Under the pieces are notes generated by a model, which was not told where the DNA came from, did not search any database, and saw nothing but the letters and a program-made list of their open reading frames with translations. The position numbers were made by a program, and so were the translations under genes. 64,000 bases of DNA from Synechocystis sp. PCC 6714 (GTDB taxonomy: Bacteria; Cyanobacteriota; Cyanobacteriia; Cyanobacteriales; Microcystaceae), in contig NZ_CP007542.1 of NCBI RefSeq assembly GCF_000478825.2, forward strand, positions 434,001 through 498,000, in the 5' to 3' direction. Shown here in pieces: positions 19,682-28,994 of the stretch; position 1 is the first letter of the stretch, and each line of letters begins with the position of its first letter.

Positions 19682-20017
19682 ATGGCCCGTTCCCAACCCC
19701 CAGCCCGCATTGTCTACCAAGAATTTGGCCCCCTAGCAGAGCCAGCATCGGAGGAAGTTGTTGATTTGCCTCCCCAACAGCAAAATGTCCGCATCCAGGC
19801 CACCCGCTCCGGCCGCAAAGGAAAAACGGTAACGGTGCTGACAGGTTTACAGTTATCAACCCAGGGACGGCAAACTCTACTTAAGGCCCTAAAGAACATC
19901 TGCGGCAGTGGGGGAACACTCAAGGACGATTGCCTGGAAATTCAGGGCGATCAACGGGAAAAAATTCTCGCTTATTTGTTAAAACAGGGCTACAGGGCTA
20001 AAATTAGTGGCGGTTAA
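19682..20017 (+). CDS. SUI1/eIF1-like translation factor (YciH type)
   Basis: The 111-residue protein has a variable basic N-terminus and a C-terminal SUI1 domain: GRKGKTVTVLTGLQL, then LLKALKNICGSGGTLKDDCL and the terminal QGDQREKILAYL. The bacterial YciH family resembles eukaryotic initiation factor eIF1 and may affect start-codon fidelity; its role in cyanobacteria is not settled. It is followed 94 bases later by a gene on the same strand. Confidence 0.9.
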   Translation: MARSQPPARIVYQEFGPLAEPASEEVVDLPPQQQNVRIQATRSGRKGKTVTVLTGLQLSTQGRQTLLKALKNICGSGGTLKDDCLEIQGDQREKILAYLLKQGYRAKISGG

Positions 20018-20110
20018 GGTAGTAAAGTTAAATTATGCTTTGTTAAGTCTTTTTTCTCGCCTTCAGGGTCTTTTTCGCTGACTCTGAACCGTTTCTCCTT
20101 ATCCGTCACC

Positions 20111-20761
20111 ATGGCAACCAACCAAAAGCCCATCGGTATTATTCTTCAGGAAGCTAAATTAATTACTCCTGGGCAATTGGAAGTGGCCTTATATGAACAG
20201 AAACAATTTGAGATGTTATTGGGGGAGATTCTTTCCCACCATGGCTGGATTTCCCAGGAAACGGCGGATTTTTTCGTTGATTTATGGCCCACAATGGTGG
20301 GGCAACCCTTACAGGGACCCATTGGCTATTATCTGAAAATGGCCCATCTGCTGGATGAAGACCAAATCGAACGTATTCTACAAGAACAACAGCGATTGGG
20401 CATACGCTTTGGCTCGGTGGCGGTACTCAAGGGCTGGTTGAAGGAAGAAACCATTAACTTTTTTGTCAAAAACATTGCTAGCACGGCCAAAGATCCCCCT
20501 CCCCCGACGGCTTTGGTGCTGCCTGTTCCCCAGCTCAACGTTCTCCCCAGGCGATCGCCAAGGTCCATCGAAGCCCAGGATAAGGAAACCTATTATGAGA
20601 GCTATCACGGGGAGCCATTACCGGGCACGGAAATAGAAGAAGTGAATATTATCACCCCAGCTATACCGAGGCAGCGCTGTGACTCTCCCCGACAGGCCGC
20701 GGAAACACTAATTTTATTTGATGAACAGACAGGGTTAAATGCCCAGGGACACAACGAATGA
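20111..20761 (+). CDS. Protein with two GspE/MshE N-terminal-like domains
   Basis: The 216-residue protein contains two similar helical repeats: KPIGIILQEAKLITPGQLEV at about 6-25, and GYYLKMAHLLDEDQIERIL at about 77-95. Each is followed by a GEIL or FGSVAV segment and an aromatic helix. This resembles the N-terminal domain of type II secretion/type IV pilus ATPases that binds cyclic di-GMP in some proteins. No ATPase follows. Beyond residue 130 it is low complexity and proline-rich. Function is unknown; second-messenger binding is only a possibility. Confidence 0.55.
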   Translation: MATNQKPIGIILQEAKLITPGQLEVALYEQKQFEMLLGEILSHHGWISQETADFFVDLWPTMVGQPLQGPIGYYLKMAHLLDEDQIERILQEQQRLGIRFGSVAVLKGWLKEETINFFVKNIASTAKDPPPPTALVLPVPQLNVLPRRSPRSIEAQDKETYYESYHGEPLPGTEIEEVNIITPAIPRQRCDSPRQAAETLILFDEQTGLNAQGHNE

Positions 20762-20801
20762 GTTCACTGTTCTTTGGGGTTTAGGGTTTGGGTCAGCTAA
20801 T

Positions 20802-21416
20802 CTAGGCCTGAACTTCCGCTTCCGCCACCGCATCAAAATAGGTTTTAGCCTTTTCCGGATCGGGAATCATGGTTTTGTCTCCCTCTTGCCAATCCACTGG
20901 GCAAACTTCATTGGGATGGGACTGCACATGGCGAATGGCCTTCAGCACCCGGAGGGTTTCGTCCACACTGCGGCCAAAGGAAAGATTATTGACAGTGACA
21001 TATTGCAAAATGCCTTCCCGGTCAATGATAAAGAGTCCCCGCAGGGCAATGCCGACATCGGGTTCGAGCACGTTATAGGCTTGGCTAATTTCTTTTTTTA
21101 GATCTGATACTAGGGGATAGTTAATGTCGCCGATGCCCCCCAGTTTCCGTTCCGTTTGGATCCAGGCCAGGTGGGAAAATTCGCTGTCCACAGAGATGCC
21201 TAAAATTTCCGCATCCAGGGCGGTGAATTCGCTGTGGCGATCGCTAAAGGCAATGATTTCCGTGGGACAAACAAAGGTAAAGTCCAGGGGGTAAAAGAAT
21301 AGCACCAGATATTTACCCCGGTAGCTGCTGAGTTTAACGGTCTGGAAGCTTTGATCAACGATCGCCGTGGCGGTGAAATCCGGTGCTGGCTGTCCTACCC
21401 TTAATACCTCTGTCAT
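20802..21416 (-). CDS. Typical 2-Cys peroxiredoxin
   Basis: The 204-residue enzyme reduces hydrogen peroxide and alkyl hydroperoxides using thioredoxin. The peroxidatic cysteine lies in [14 protein letters not shown] (about residue 54) and the resolving cysteine in [10 protein letters not shown] (about 174). The [10 protein letters not shown] motif (GGLG type) is present, while the C-terminal YF motif is represented by AKTYFDAV, so it may be sensitive to overoxidation. It corresponds to Sll0755 of PCC 6803 as I recall. It precedes rbfA on the same strand by about 130 bases in reverse order. Confidence 0.95.
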   Translation of the reverse strand: MTEVLRVGQPAPDFTATAIVDQSFQTVKLSSYRGKYLVLFFYPLDFTFVCPTEIIAFSDRHSEFTALDAEILGISVDSEFSHLAWIQTERKLGGIGDINYPLVSDLKKEISQAYNVLEPDVGIALRGLFIIDREGILQYVTVNNLSFGRSVDETLRVLKAIRHVQSHPNEVCPVDWQEGDKTMIPDPEKAKTYFDAVAEAEVQA

Positions 21417-21549
21417 TGCTGTCCACTTGATTTAATAGTTCGAGTAAATGGTGAATTGATTGGTCTACCGACAAGGCTGGGATACTTTGAGTTCTCGCTG
21501 ATTGTCGCAACTCCCCTGCCTGTCAAACCTGTTGGAGGAATTCATTAAA

Positions 21550-21957
21550 CTAATCCAGGGCCACACCGGCATCTTGATCTGCCCAGTCTTTATCTTCCGT
21601 GGCGATCGCCGGGGGCAAATTATTAAGCAGATTGAGAATTTTATCGCCCCGTTCCAGAGATCGGTCTTCCAAAAAGGAAACTTCGGGGGTGCGCCGTAAA
21701 CGCATCCGTTGCCCCAATTCCCGACGGACAAACGGGGCCGCGGAATGTAAGCCGGCCATGGTGGCAGCTTTTGCTTCGGGGGAGCCGTAAATACTGACGA
21801 AAATTTTGGCGTGCTGTAAATCGCCGGAAACCTCCACTTCCGTCACGCTAACCATGCCTGTGCCCACCCGGTCATCTTTAATTTCGTGGAGAAGCATTTG
21901 ACTAACTTCCCGCTTAATTAGGGATGACACCCGGGAAACTCGACGACTGGTGGCCAT
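21550..21957 (-). CDS. rbfA: Ribosome-binding factor A
   Basis: RbfA helps late maturation of the 30S subunit and the 16S rRNA 5' end. The 135-residue product from the ATG of [18 protein letters not shown] has the standard length; an upstream extension to 22008 lacks conservation. The KH-like core is visible as [20 protein letters not shown] and the later [19 protein letters not shown]. It lies downstream of ycf33 and folD on the same strand. Confidence 0.93.
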   Translation of the reverse strand: MATSRRVSRVSSLIKREVSQMLLHEIKDDRVGTGMVSVTEVEVSGDLQHAKIFVSIYGSPEAKAATMAGLHSAAPFVRRELGQRMRLRRTPEVSFLEDRSLERGDKILNLLNNLPPAIATEDKDWADQDAGVALD

Positions 21958-22015
21958 AGCCCTGCTCCTCGGCAACAACAAAGTCTGGACTTGGGCAAAT
22001 CTACCCAAACTCCCT

Positions 22016-22216
22016 CTACACGGTCAATCCTAACATGGCCCGCAGGGTGAAATAGAGAAAAATGAATCCGCTCACTAAAAGACCAATCAGGGCGATCGCC
22101 CCCACGCGATTTTTCAACAGGGGTTGGAGCCAGGTAAAAACGGAGAAAAATATCCCCAGGGTAAAAGTGATTAAATACCGGGGGTAGCGGGAAACGTTGG
22201 CTAAAAAATCACCCAT
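22016..22216 (-). CDS. ycf33: Ycf33/DUF751 membrane protein
   Basis: The 66-residue protein starting [19 protein letters not shown] has two membrane helices, and matches the plastid-cyanobacterial Ycf33 (DUF751) family. It is conserved in red-algal plastids, but its function is unknown. A start eight codons upstream (22240) is possible, but the family usually begins at this methionine. It is 58 bases upstream of the rbfA start. Confidence 0.8.
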   Translation of the reverse strand: MGDFLANVSRYPRYLITFTLGIFFSVFTWLQPLLKNRVGAIALIGLLVSGFIFLYFTLRAMLGLTV

Positions 22217-22319
22217 GGTTATCGGTGTAATGGAATGCAACAGTCGGAGTTAACAGACTTGATTACCCCAACGATGGGGATTTTCTAAGTCCGCCCCCAG
22301 TGTAGCAATAGACCTACCT

Positions 22320-23204
22320 TCAAAGGCCCAACCGTTGTCGATAACTAGCCACAGTGTTAGCTAACAATAGGGTCACTGTCATGGGGCCAATGCCGCCGGG
22401 CACGGGGGTGAGGTAACTGGCTATGGGGGCAACCCCGGCAAAATCCACGTCCCCCACCAGTTTCGATTTTCCTTCCCCTAAATCCAGACGGTTAATGCCC
22501 ACATCCACCACGATCGCCCCCGGTTTGACCATGTCGGCGGTGACAAATTCCGGCTTACCGATCGCCGCTACGAGAATGTCTGCTTGGCGGGTAATGTCGG
22601 CCAAGTTTTGGGTGCGAGAATGGGCAATGGTGACGGTGCAATTTTTCTCTAGCAACATCAGGGCCAGGGGTTTACCCACCAAAATACTCCGCCCCAACAC
22701 CACTGCATTTTTGCCGGTCAAATCAAGGTTATATTCCGCCAACAAAGCCATCACCCCCGCTGGGGTACAACTCCTCAAGCCTGTTTCGCCCCGCACCAAA
22801 TGTCCCAAATTAACGGGGTGTAACCCGTCTGCATCTTTACCGGGATCAATGGTGTGCAATAGTTTGACTGCATCAAGGTGATCCGGTAGGGGCAACTGTA
22901 CCAAAATGCCGTCCACCCGTTCGTCTTCATTCAAGCTAGCGATCGCCGCTGTCAATGTTTCCTGGTCCGTATCAGCGGGGAAATGTTTACCAAAGGAAAC
23001 CATGCTCAATTTTTCACAGGCTCTTTCCTTATTGCGGACGTACACTGCGCTGGCCGGATTGTCCCCCACCATCAACACTGCCAACCCCGGCGATCGATGC
23101 CCCTGGGCCACCAGTTGGGCAATGTCCCGTTGTAATTCCCCTTGCATTTTCTGGGCTAGGGCTTTACCGTCAAGAATTTGGCAGGATGGGGGTACAGCAG
23201 TCAT
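22320..23204 (-). CDS. folD: Methylenetetrahydrofolate dehydrogenase/cyclohydrolase
   Basis: FolD interconverts 5,10-methylene- and 10-formyl-tetrahydrofolate with NADP. Conserved blocks include the catalytic-region [22 protein letters not shown], the dinucleotide site [14 protein letters not shown] and the C-terminal [15 protein letters not shown]. Start is the ATG of MTAVPPSCQ, giving 294 residues, the normal size. The TTG two codons upstream is a less likely start. Confidence 0.96.
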   Translation of the reverse strand: MTAVPPSCQILDGKALAQKMQGELQRDIAQLVAQGHRSPGLAVLMVGDNPASAVYVRNKERACEKLSMVSFGKHFPADTDQETLTAAIASLNEDERVDGILVQLPLPDHLDAVKLLHTIDPGKDADGLHPVNLGHLVRGETGLRSCTPAGVMALLAEYNLDLTGKNAVVLGRSILVGKPLALMLLEKNCTVTIAHSRTQNLADITRQADILVAAIGKPEFVTADMVKPGAIVVDVGINRLDLGEGKSKLVGDVDFAGVAPIASYLTPVPGGIGPMTVTLLLANTVASYRQRLGL

Positions 23205-23288
23205 GGGCAAAGGTAGTTGAATTTTAAATGATTTGAAATTAACTATTTGGGCAATGGGGAAGACTCGATGGCTAATTTTAGGAGTTCC

Positions 23289-24647
23289 CTAGGGCTTTGG
23301 AACAGCTTTTTTCCGTCCGGGGGAAATCACAGTGGGGGTTTGCAACTCTTGAGCCCGGGCCACCAGGGCCAAATCTTCGGAAAGTTGGTCGAGGTGCTGG
23401 GCATATTGCACCTGTTTTTGGATATGCTCCGTAGTGGAAACGAGATTGCTCAGCCCCTGAATGAGGCGAATTAACTGCTCCCGTAAAGCTGGATTGCCGG
23501 TGATTTGGTCCACGTCGGAAGTGATTTTTTCCAAGTTTTGGGTAGCGGCCCGGGCGGACTCCAACAACTGCTGTAACAAAATGATCGTCTGGGGATCATT
23601 GAGGCGATCGGCAAATTGATTCAGATTCCCGGTCAATTGATTAGCATTGTCCGCCACCGCTTTGAGATCGGCCAATGCCTGGTTGAGATTAGCCACGGTA
23701 TTCTGGTCGTTGACCTGGGTCAACAATTGCACCAAAGGCGGCTCCAGATTTTTAACACTGATCTGTAACTGGTCGCTGGTGCCCTGGAGACTGGTGAGGG
23801 TGGCCCCCAACCGTTGATTATTAATTTCTAAAAAAGCTTGGATTTGCTCCGCCGCTGATCCCACAGACCGCAAGCTGCGGTTAATTTCCGGAATAGTTCC
23901 CCCTTGGTTGAGGGCACGGACGGTGCCAGTGGCTTCCCGGCTCAAAACCGATAAGTCCTGGGCAGTTTGATCCACAGAAGCCAGGGTGCGACGAATATTT
24001 TTTACTCCCCCATCCTGGTTAATTTCCCGCAATAGGGTAGCCGCTTCATTACTAAACTGGCTAATATCCTTCAACGCTTCCGGAGTTTGGGTCGCCAGGG
24101 CCCGAATGGCTTCATTGATTTGCGGTTCACTGAAAAAGTCAGAAATACGCATCATGGCTCGAATTAGGGCATTAACATCCAGTGCATCCTGCCCCATTAA
24201 AATCGAACCGTTGCAAATAATCACTTCAGGATTACAGTCCTTATCCAAGGGTTTATAGTCCACTTCCTGGGGTAAAACCACTTCACTGGGAATGATGTTA
24301 ATGGAAGTTTCCCCAATTAACCCCGACTGGCGTGCTTGGATTCCCGCACGACTAGAAATTAGGCGATCGGTGGGACTAATTTCCACTTCCACTGCTACCC
24401 CTTCCGGTTGGGGGGTGACGCTGACCACCTGACCAACCCTAACCCCGCGATAGTCAACCCTGGTGCCCACTAACATGCCCGCCGCATCACTAAAAAGCAC
24501 TGTGGCTCGGTAGGAACGGGAACCAAAACGGATATTTTTTAGCCACAGGGTGCTGAATGCCAAAAGGATCAGAGCAGTCAGGATCAACAGGCCGATACTA
24601 CTCTGTAACAATACGGGCGATAGGCGCTGGTTTCGTCCTGCTGTCAT
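23289..24647 (-). CDS. MCE-domain protein, MlaD/Ycf22-like lipid transport component
   Basis: The 452-residue protein has one N-terminal membrane helix (about residues 14-34) and an MCE domain at about 38-120 (FSDAAGMLVGTRVDYRGVRV). A long predicted helical region follows, with repeated LNQ and heptad patterns, ending in a proline-rich tail. Such proteins form hexameric shuttles for lipids between membranes with an ABC transporter, as in the Mla and plastid TGD systems. No permease or ATPase gene is adjacent. It matches Sll0751 (Ycf22) of PCC 6803 as I recall. Confidence 0.9.
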   Translation of the reverse strand: MTAGRNQRLSPVLLQSSIGLLILTALILLAFSTLWLKNIRFGSRSYRATVLFSDAAGMLVGTRVDYRGVRVGQVVSVTPQPEGVAVEVEISPTDRLISSRAGIQARQSGLIGETSINIIPSEVVLPQEVDYKPLDKDCNPEVIICNGSILMGQDALDVNALIRAMMRISDFFSEPQINEAIRALATQTPEALKDISQFSNEAATLLREINQDGGVKNIRRTLASVDQTAQDLSVLSREATGTVRALNQGGTIPEINRSLRSVGSAAEQIQAFLEINNQRLGATLTSLQGTSDQLQISVKNLEPPLVQLLTQVNDQNTVANLNQALADLKAVADNANQLTGNLNQFADRLNDPQTIILLQQLLESARAATQNLEKITSDVDQITGNPALREQLIRLIQGLSNLVSTTEHIQKQVQYAQHLDQLSEDLALVARAQELQTPTVISPGRKKAVPKP

Positions 24648-24823
24648 TGGGGTAATTCAGAAAATTTTGCTCGGGGCGCTCACAAGACTATTAAACTGCA
24701 TTCCCCCAACCAATGTTCCATACAGGCTGGATATTTCGCGTAAAACTAAAAATATTTACGAGTATACGAATATATGATTTACGGTGTTACGATCATGCGA
24801 GGGAAATTTAAATCGGCGCTGTA

Positions 24824-26197
24824 ATGTCTTCATTATCTTGGGATTGCATAATTGTCGGTTCAGGATTGTCGGGGTTGATAGCTGCCCGTAATTTATCTCG
24901 GGCTAACCATTCTGTCTTGGTTATTGAAGCCCAGGAGAGATTGGGGGGGAGAATGTATGGAGAATATTTGCCATCGGGACAATGGATTGACCGGGGAGGC
25001 CAATGGGTAGGCCCCACCCAGGATCGTTTTCTGGCGTTGCTTGATGAATATAATGTGGGACGTTTTCCCAGTCCCTCCGACGGCTTGAAGGTACTGTTAT
25101 TTAATGGGAAGCGTTACGAGTTTGATGGTTTTTTTCAAGGGGTGTTCCAAGGGGAAGTCCCGAAAATAAGTTCTGATGAATGGAATGATGCCATGGCGGC
25201 CTGGGAAAAATTCGACACCCTTGCCCAGGGTTTGGACGAGCAACATCCCAAGGCTACGGCGGAAAATAAAAAATTAGATAGTCAAACCTTTGCCGATTGG
25301 ATTAAAGAAAACACCCAGACGGAATTTGGTCATTGGTATTTTGCCTATATGTGCCGTGCTGTGGGATTTTTGGGCCCTGCCGAGCCGTCCCAGGTATCCT
25401 TGTTGCACGTTTTGTGGGGCCATAAATCTGCCTCCCAAGGGGAAAATCCTGAAGCTGAACTGTTACACGGTGGGGCAGGGCAAATCCCTCAAAAAATTGC
25501 CGCTGAATTGGGTGATTCTATTCTGTTGGGAGAGCCGGTTATACATATTAGCCAAGACAACCGGGGGATAGAGATAACTACTACGAAAGGAAAATACCAA
25601 GGAAAATTTGCCATTGTGGCAACCCCACCCCATTTGGCCGGAAGAATTACCTATAGTCCCCCCATGCCTCCTCTCCGTCAGCAACTCACCCAAAGAGTAC
25701 CCATGGGAACCTGTTGTAAACTCTTAATTTCCTACGATCGCCCTTTTTGGCGGGAGAGAGGGTTAGCGGGCATTGGCTTGGGCAACACCACCTGGATCGA
25801 ATTATGTGCCGATAGTTCTGACCCCACCACGGGGGTTGGGGTAATTGCTTCCTTTGTAGTCGGCGATCGTTATGCAAAATGGATTGCCATGGGTGCAGAG
25901 GAACGTCGCCAAGGAGTGTTGTCAGATTTGGCCCTGTATTTTGGGGAAGAAGCCTTATCCCCTGTCACCTACGATGAAGTTGATTGGCCTAGCGAACAAT
26001 GGGTTGGGGGAGGATATGCTGCCTTTATGCCCCCCGGAGTCTGGACAAGTTTTGGGCAAGCCTTGAGTGCTCCGGTGGGTCGTGTTCACTGGGCAGGAAC
26101 AGAAATAGCCCCCCGTTGGGCCGGTTTTTTTGATGGTGCAGTCCGCACGGGGGAATCGTCATCCGAAGCTATCGTTAGTCTGCTCAAAAAAAGCTGA
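24824..26197 (+). CDS. FAD-dependent amine oxidase / L-amino acid dehydrogenase
   Basis: The 457-residue flavoprotein has an N-terminal FAD-binding motif (VGSGLSGLIAARNL, then EAQERLGGRMYGEY), the RGGQWVGPTQDRFLAL block and the C-terminal HWAGTEIAPRWAGFFDGAVR. These are the monoamine-oxidase family hallmarks. The closest match I know is Slr0782 of Synechocystis, reported as an L-amino acid dehydrogenase feeding the quinone pool. It has no signal peptide. A MITE lies 88 bases after the stop. Confidence 0.9.
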   Translation: MSSLSWDCIIVGSGLSGLIAARNLSRANHSVLVIEAQERLGGRMYGEYLPSGQWIDRGGQWVGPTQDRFLALLDEYNVGRFPSPSDGLKVLLFNGKRYEFDGFFQGVFQGEVPKISSDEWNDAMAAWEKFDTLAQGLDEQHPKATAENKKLDSQTFADWIKENTQTEFGHWYFAYMCRAVGFLGPAEPSQVSLLHVLWGHKSASQGENPEAELLHGGAGQIPQKIAAELGDSILLGEPVIHISQDNRGIEITTTKGKYQGKFAIVATPPHLAGRITYSPPMPPLRQQLTQRVPMGTCCKLLISYDRPFWRERGLAGIGLGNTTWIELCADSSDPTTGVGVIASFVVGDRYAKWIAMGAEERRQGVLSDLALYFGEEALSPVTYDEVDWPSEQWVGGGYAAFMPPGVWTSFGQALSAPVGRVHWAGTEIAPRWAGFFDGAVRTGESSSEAIVSLLKKS

Positions 26198-26285
26198 GCT
26201 GAAACCTTGTTTCTAAGCAAAGATGCAACCATATCCGGGTCAACTATAAAATTCAAGTAGTTAAATATTGTTCTTCTATTAGTTA

Positions 26286-26376
26286 TAGTCAATCAAAGTA
26301 AGATTGAGACGACTAAGGTCTTTACCAATGACGCTTTTAGCCCTGGTACGTGTCTTACTCTCAATTAAATTGACTA
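26286..26376. mobile_element. 91-bp MITE, copy B, upstream of recJ
   Basis: A 91-bp element flanked by TA (26284-26285 and 26377-26378) begins TAGTCAATC and ends TTGACTA. It is colinear with the other three copies along its whole length, and its internal hairpin has one mismatch (GTCTTT-ACC-AATGAC). It lies 53 bases upstream of the recJ start, so it may contribute to the leader or promoter. Confidence 0.88.
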
Positions 26377-26429
26377 TAACTTTGATAAGCTTCAAGACTA
26401 GGTTGACATTATTCCCAATTAGTTAGTCC

Positions 26430-28709
26430 ATGGCCCAATTTCGCTGGCAATTGATCCCCCCTGTTACGCCCCCGGCCATTTTTGTCGAACAGGTGCGTCA
26501 TTATTGTGATCAATCCAGCGGTAAATTTGCCGCCCAATTGTTATGGCAAAGGGGCATTCAGTCGGCGGCTCAGTTGGCCGGATTTCTCTCGCCGGAATGT
26601 TACACCCCCACCAGCGCTTGGGAATTCGGCCAGGAAATGAAATGGGCCGTACAAAGGTTAGGCCAAGCTATGGCCAAAGGAGAAAAGGTCACTATTTGGG
26701 GCGATTTTGACGCTGATGGCATTACTTCCACCGCTGTTTTATGGGAGGGTTTGGGGCAGTTTCTTGCCCAAGGTTCCCAGTTGACCTATACCATTCCTAA
26801 TCGTTTGCGGGAGTCCCATGGCCTCAATCGACCGGGCTTAGAATGCTTGGCCGCCCAAGGCACTAAGCTGATTGTCACCTGCGACACTGGTAGTACGAAT
26901 TTAGAAGAAATTCTCTATGCCCGCGGGTTAGGAATGGATGTCATTGTCACCGATCACCATACTTTGCCGGACGATCGCCCGGAAGTAGTGGCCATCATTA
27001 ACCCCCGCTACTTTGCCGATGACCATCCTTTGTTTAACCTTTCCGGGGTGGCAGTAGCGTTTAAGTTGGTGGAAGCCCTATATGAGCAATACCCTACGGT
27101 GCCCCAACAACCTTTGGAGCAATTACTGGATTTAGTGGCGATTGGTTTAATTGCCGATTTGGTTACCCTCCAAGGGGATTGTCGTTACCTGGCCCAACGG
27201 GGGATTGCCCAACTACGTAGCCAAAAAGATCCTGGCACCACCACCCGTCCTGGTATTCATGCTCTCCTTAATCTCTGTAAGCGCAACGGCGATCGGCCCA
27301 CAGACATTGGTTTTGGCATTGGCCCCCGCATCAACGCCATCAGTCGTATTAAGGGGGATGCCCGCTTTGGGGTGGAACTGCTCACTAGCCGGGATACCAA
27401 AATTTGTCACCAGTTGGCCGCTGAAACAGAAATTTTAAACAGTAGGCGTAAGGGCCTGCAAAAATCGGTTACTACAGAGATTGACAAACGACTTCAAAAT
27501 ATTGACTTGTCCACTACCGGGGTGATTATTCTCACTGATCCCCAATGGCCCACTGGAGTACTGGGGTTGGCCGCTAGCCACGTGGCCCAGACCTGTGGCC
27601 GCCCTGCCATTTTGCTCAACACCCAAGACGGAGAAATTGCTAAGGGATCAGCCCGTTCCATTGCCAATATTGATCTTTACTCCTTATTACAAAGTCAACG
27701 GCATTTGCTCTTAGGTTTTGGCGGCCATCCCTTTGCCGCCGGTTTGAGTTTACCCCTGGATAAATTGCCTTTGTTCAGCGAAGCGGTGAACCAACAATTT
27801 TGGCAGAGCTATGGAGCCCAAATTAGTTTAGATCCCATTTTGCCGGTGGATCTCCAGGTAACAGTGGCGGATCTAGGGCAAGAACTTTTTCGAGAATTTA
27901 ATTTGCTCGAACCCTACGGTATGGGCAACCCCGCCCCCAAGTTACTGCTGGAAAATGTGCAGGTGCAACGGCCCAGTTTTCGCAACATCAAAGACCGCAC
28001 GGGCAATAAAGTTTCCTACCTTAAAACCAGTTTTTCGATAACGGACTATCCGCCCAAAACCGATGACAATGGTCAGCCCATTCAATGTCCAGGGATCTGG
28101 TGGGGTCACCATCCCGATGAACTGACCCAAAATGAGCCACTGGATTTAGTGGTGGAATTAGACTTCAACACCTACGACCGACAGTATGAAGTGCGCCTGA
28201 TCGATTTCCGTTTACATCAACCCCAACGGATTATCCCTAGTCAAACTAGTGCTAATTTAATTGACCGCCGTTCCCCCCATTTCCCAGACCATGGTCTTGC
28301 TCCCCAAGGTCATGTTCTCCGCACTTGTCCCAGTAGTTGGTCAGAATTACGCCGGGCCTACCAACAGGCGATCGCCGCCCAGCAACCTCTGGTGTTGGAT
28401 TATCGTTTTCAACCCCAATGTCCTGAAACCATAGTGGAAGAATTGAAAGCACAATGGCACAAACAACAAAATCCAGAGCTTTCTCCCCTCAGCTTGCAAA
28501 AACAGTGGGATTTTAGCCATGCCCTGGCTTGCCAAATCCTTACCCTACTCAAGCAGTACACTCCAGCGCTTGCGCCCGGTATTCCCTGGCCGAAAACTTT
28601 GATCAGACAAATTGAGACTTTAATTGCTGAAGAACAATTCCAAAAGCAATACTTTAGCCAAGTCCCCCTCACCCCTGAGGTTTTGACTACTGTGGCTGAC
28701 AGCATCTAA
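26430..28709 (+). CDS. recJ: Single-stranded-DNA exonuclease RecJ
   Basis: RecJ degrades single-stranded DNA 5' to 3' in recombination and mismatch repair. The DHH-family metal motifs are present: GDFDADGITST (about residue 91), TCDTGS, and VTDHHTLPDD (about 173). The DHHA1 part carries GFGGHPFAAGLSL. The 759-residue length is longer than the E. coli enzyme because of a C-terminal extension of about 150 residues, as in other cyanobacterial RecJ proteins. It ends 65 bases before the tRNA gene that hosts the integrated element. Confidence 0.95.
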   Translation: MAQFRWQLIPPVTPPAIFVEQVRHYCDQSSGKFAAQLLWQRGIQSAAQLAGFLSPECYTPTSAWEFGQEMKWAVQRLGQAMAKGEKVTIWGDFDADGITSTAVLWEGLGQFLAQGSQLTYTIPNRLRESHGLNRPGLECLAAQGTKLIVTCDTGSTNLEEILYARGLGMDVIVTDHHTLPDDRPEVVAIINPRYFADDHPLFNLSGVAVAFKLVEALYEQYPTVPQQPLEQLLDLVAIGLIADLVTLQGDCRYLAQRGIAQLRSQKDPGTTTRPGIHALLNLCKRNGDRPTDIGFGIGPRINAISRIKGDARFGVELLTSRDTKICHQLAAETEILNSRRKGLQKSVTTEIDKRLQNIDLSTTGVIILTDPQWPTGVLGLAASHVAQTCGRPAILLNTQDGEIAKGSARSIANIDLYSLLQSQRHLLLGFGGHPFAAGLSLPLDKLPLFSEAVNQQFWQSYGAQISLDPILPVDLQVTVADLGQELFREFNLLEPYGMGNPAPKLLLENVQVQRPSFRNIKDRTGNKVSYLKTSFSITDYPPKTDDNGQPIQCPGIWWGHHPDELTQNEPLDLVVELDFNTYDRQYEVRLIDFRLHQPQRIIPSQTSANLIDRRSPHFPDHGLAPQGHVLRTCPSSWSELRRAYQQAIAAQQPLVLDYRFQPQCPETIVEELKAQWHKQQNPELSPLSLQKQWDFSHALACQILTLLKQYTPALAPGIPWPKTLIRQIETLIAEEQFQKQYFSQVPLTPEVLTTVADSI

Positions 28710-28774
28710 AAATTGTTTTGCCATGCTGTGAATTTAGTGTAAGATTGTTAACTGTCCGTTGAAAGAACAGACAA

Positions 28775-28848
28775 GGCTTGGTAGCTCAGTTGGTTAGAGC
28801 AGGGGACTCATAAGCCCAAGGTCGGCGGTTCAAATCCGCCCCGAGCCA
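28775..28848 (+). tRNA. tRNA with CAT anticodon (Met, or Ile with lysidine)
   Basis: A 74-base cloverleaf can be drawn. The acceptor stem is GGCTTGG/CCGAGCC (one G-T pair), the D stem GCTC/GAGC, and the anticodon loop CTCATAA. The T stem is GGCGG/CCGCC with loop TTCAAAT, and the discriminator is A. CCA is not encoded. The anticodon stem is poor: GGGGA against GCCCA gives only three Watson-Crick pairs with mismatches at both ends. The 3' half from 28800 on is repeated at 47001-47055 and is the integration site of the 18-kb element. Whether it is elongator Met or Ile2 I cannot tell. Confidence 0.85.
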
Positions 28849-28854
28849 TTTTTG
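28800..28854. repeat. Left attachment repeat (attL), 55 bp
   Basis: These 55 bases, from the 5' strand of the anticodon stem through the end of the tRNA and six bases beyond, are repeated perfectly at 47001-47055. Integrases of the tyrosine family commonly use the 3' half of a tRNA gene, and the integrase gene lies directly inside this repeat. Weaker similarity continues for about 70 more bases after both copies. Confidence 0.95.
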
Positions 28855-28914
28855 TGTTGCAAAATTTTTGCCCAAAACCCTTGACCCGCTTGGTTTTTCG
28901 GATTGTTGCGCTTT

Positions 28915-28994
28915 GTAAATGTGAGTAAACCTTCAGAAATGTTGGTAAATGTGAGTAAATGTTGGTCTGATTTTAGGCAATATTTAGGCAATGA
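28915..28994. promoter_or_regulatory. Likely integrase arm-site cluster, left end
   Basis: A 15-bp sequence GTAAATGTGAGTAAA occurs perfectly at 28915-28929 and 28945-28959, exactly 30 bp apart. It is followed by a 24-bp block containing TTTAGGCAAT twice (28971-28994) that overlaps the integrase start. The same 24-bp block recurs at 46925-46948 near the other end. Repeats near both ends and next to int are the expected pattern for integrase or excisionase arm sites, and the overlap with the start codon would also let them control int. Confidence 0.6.
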
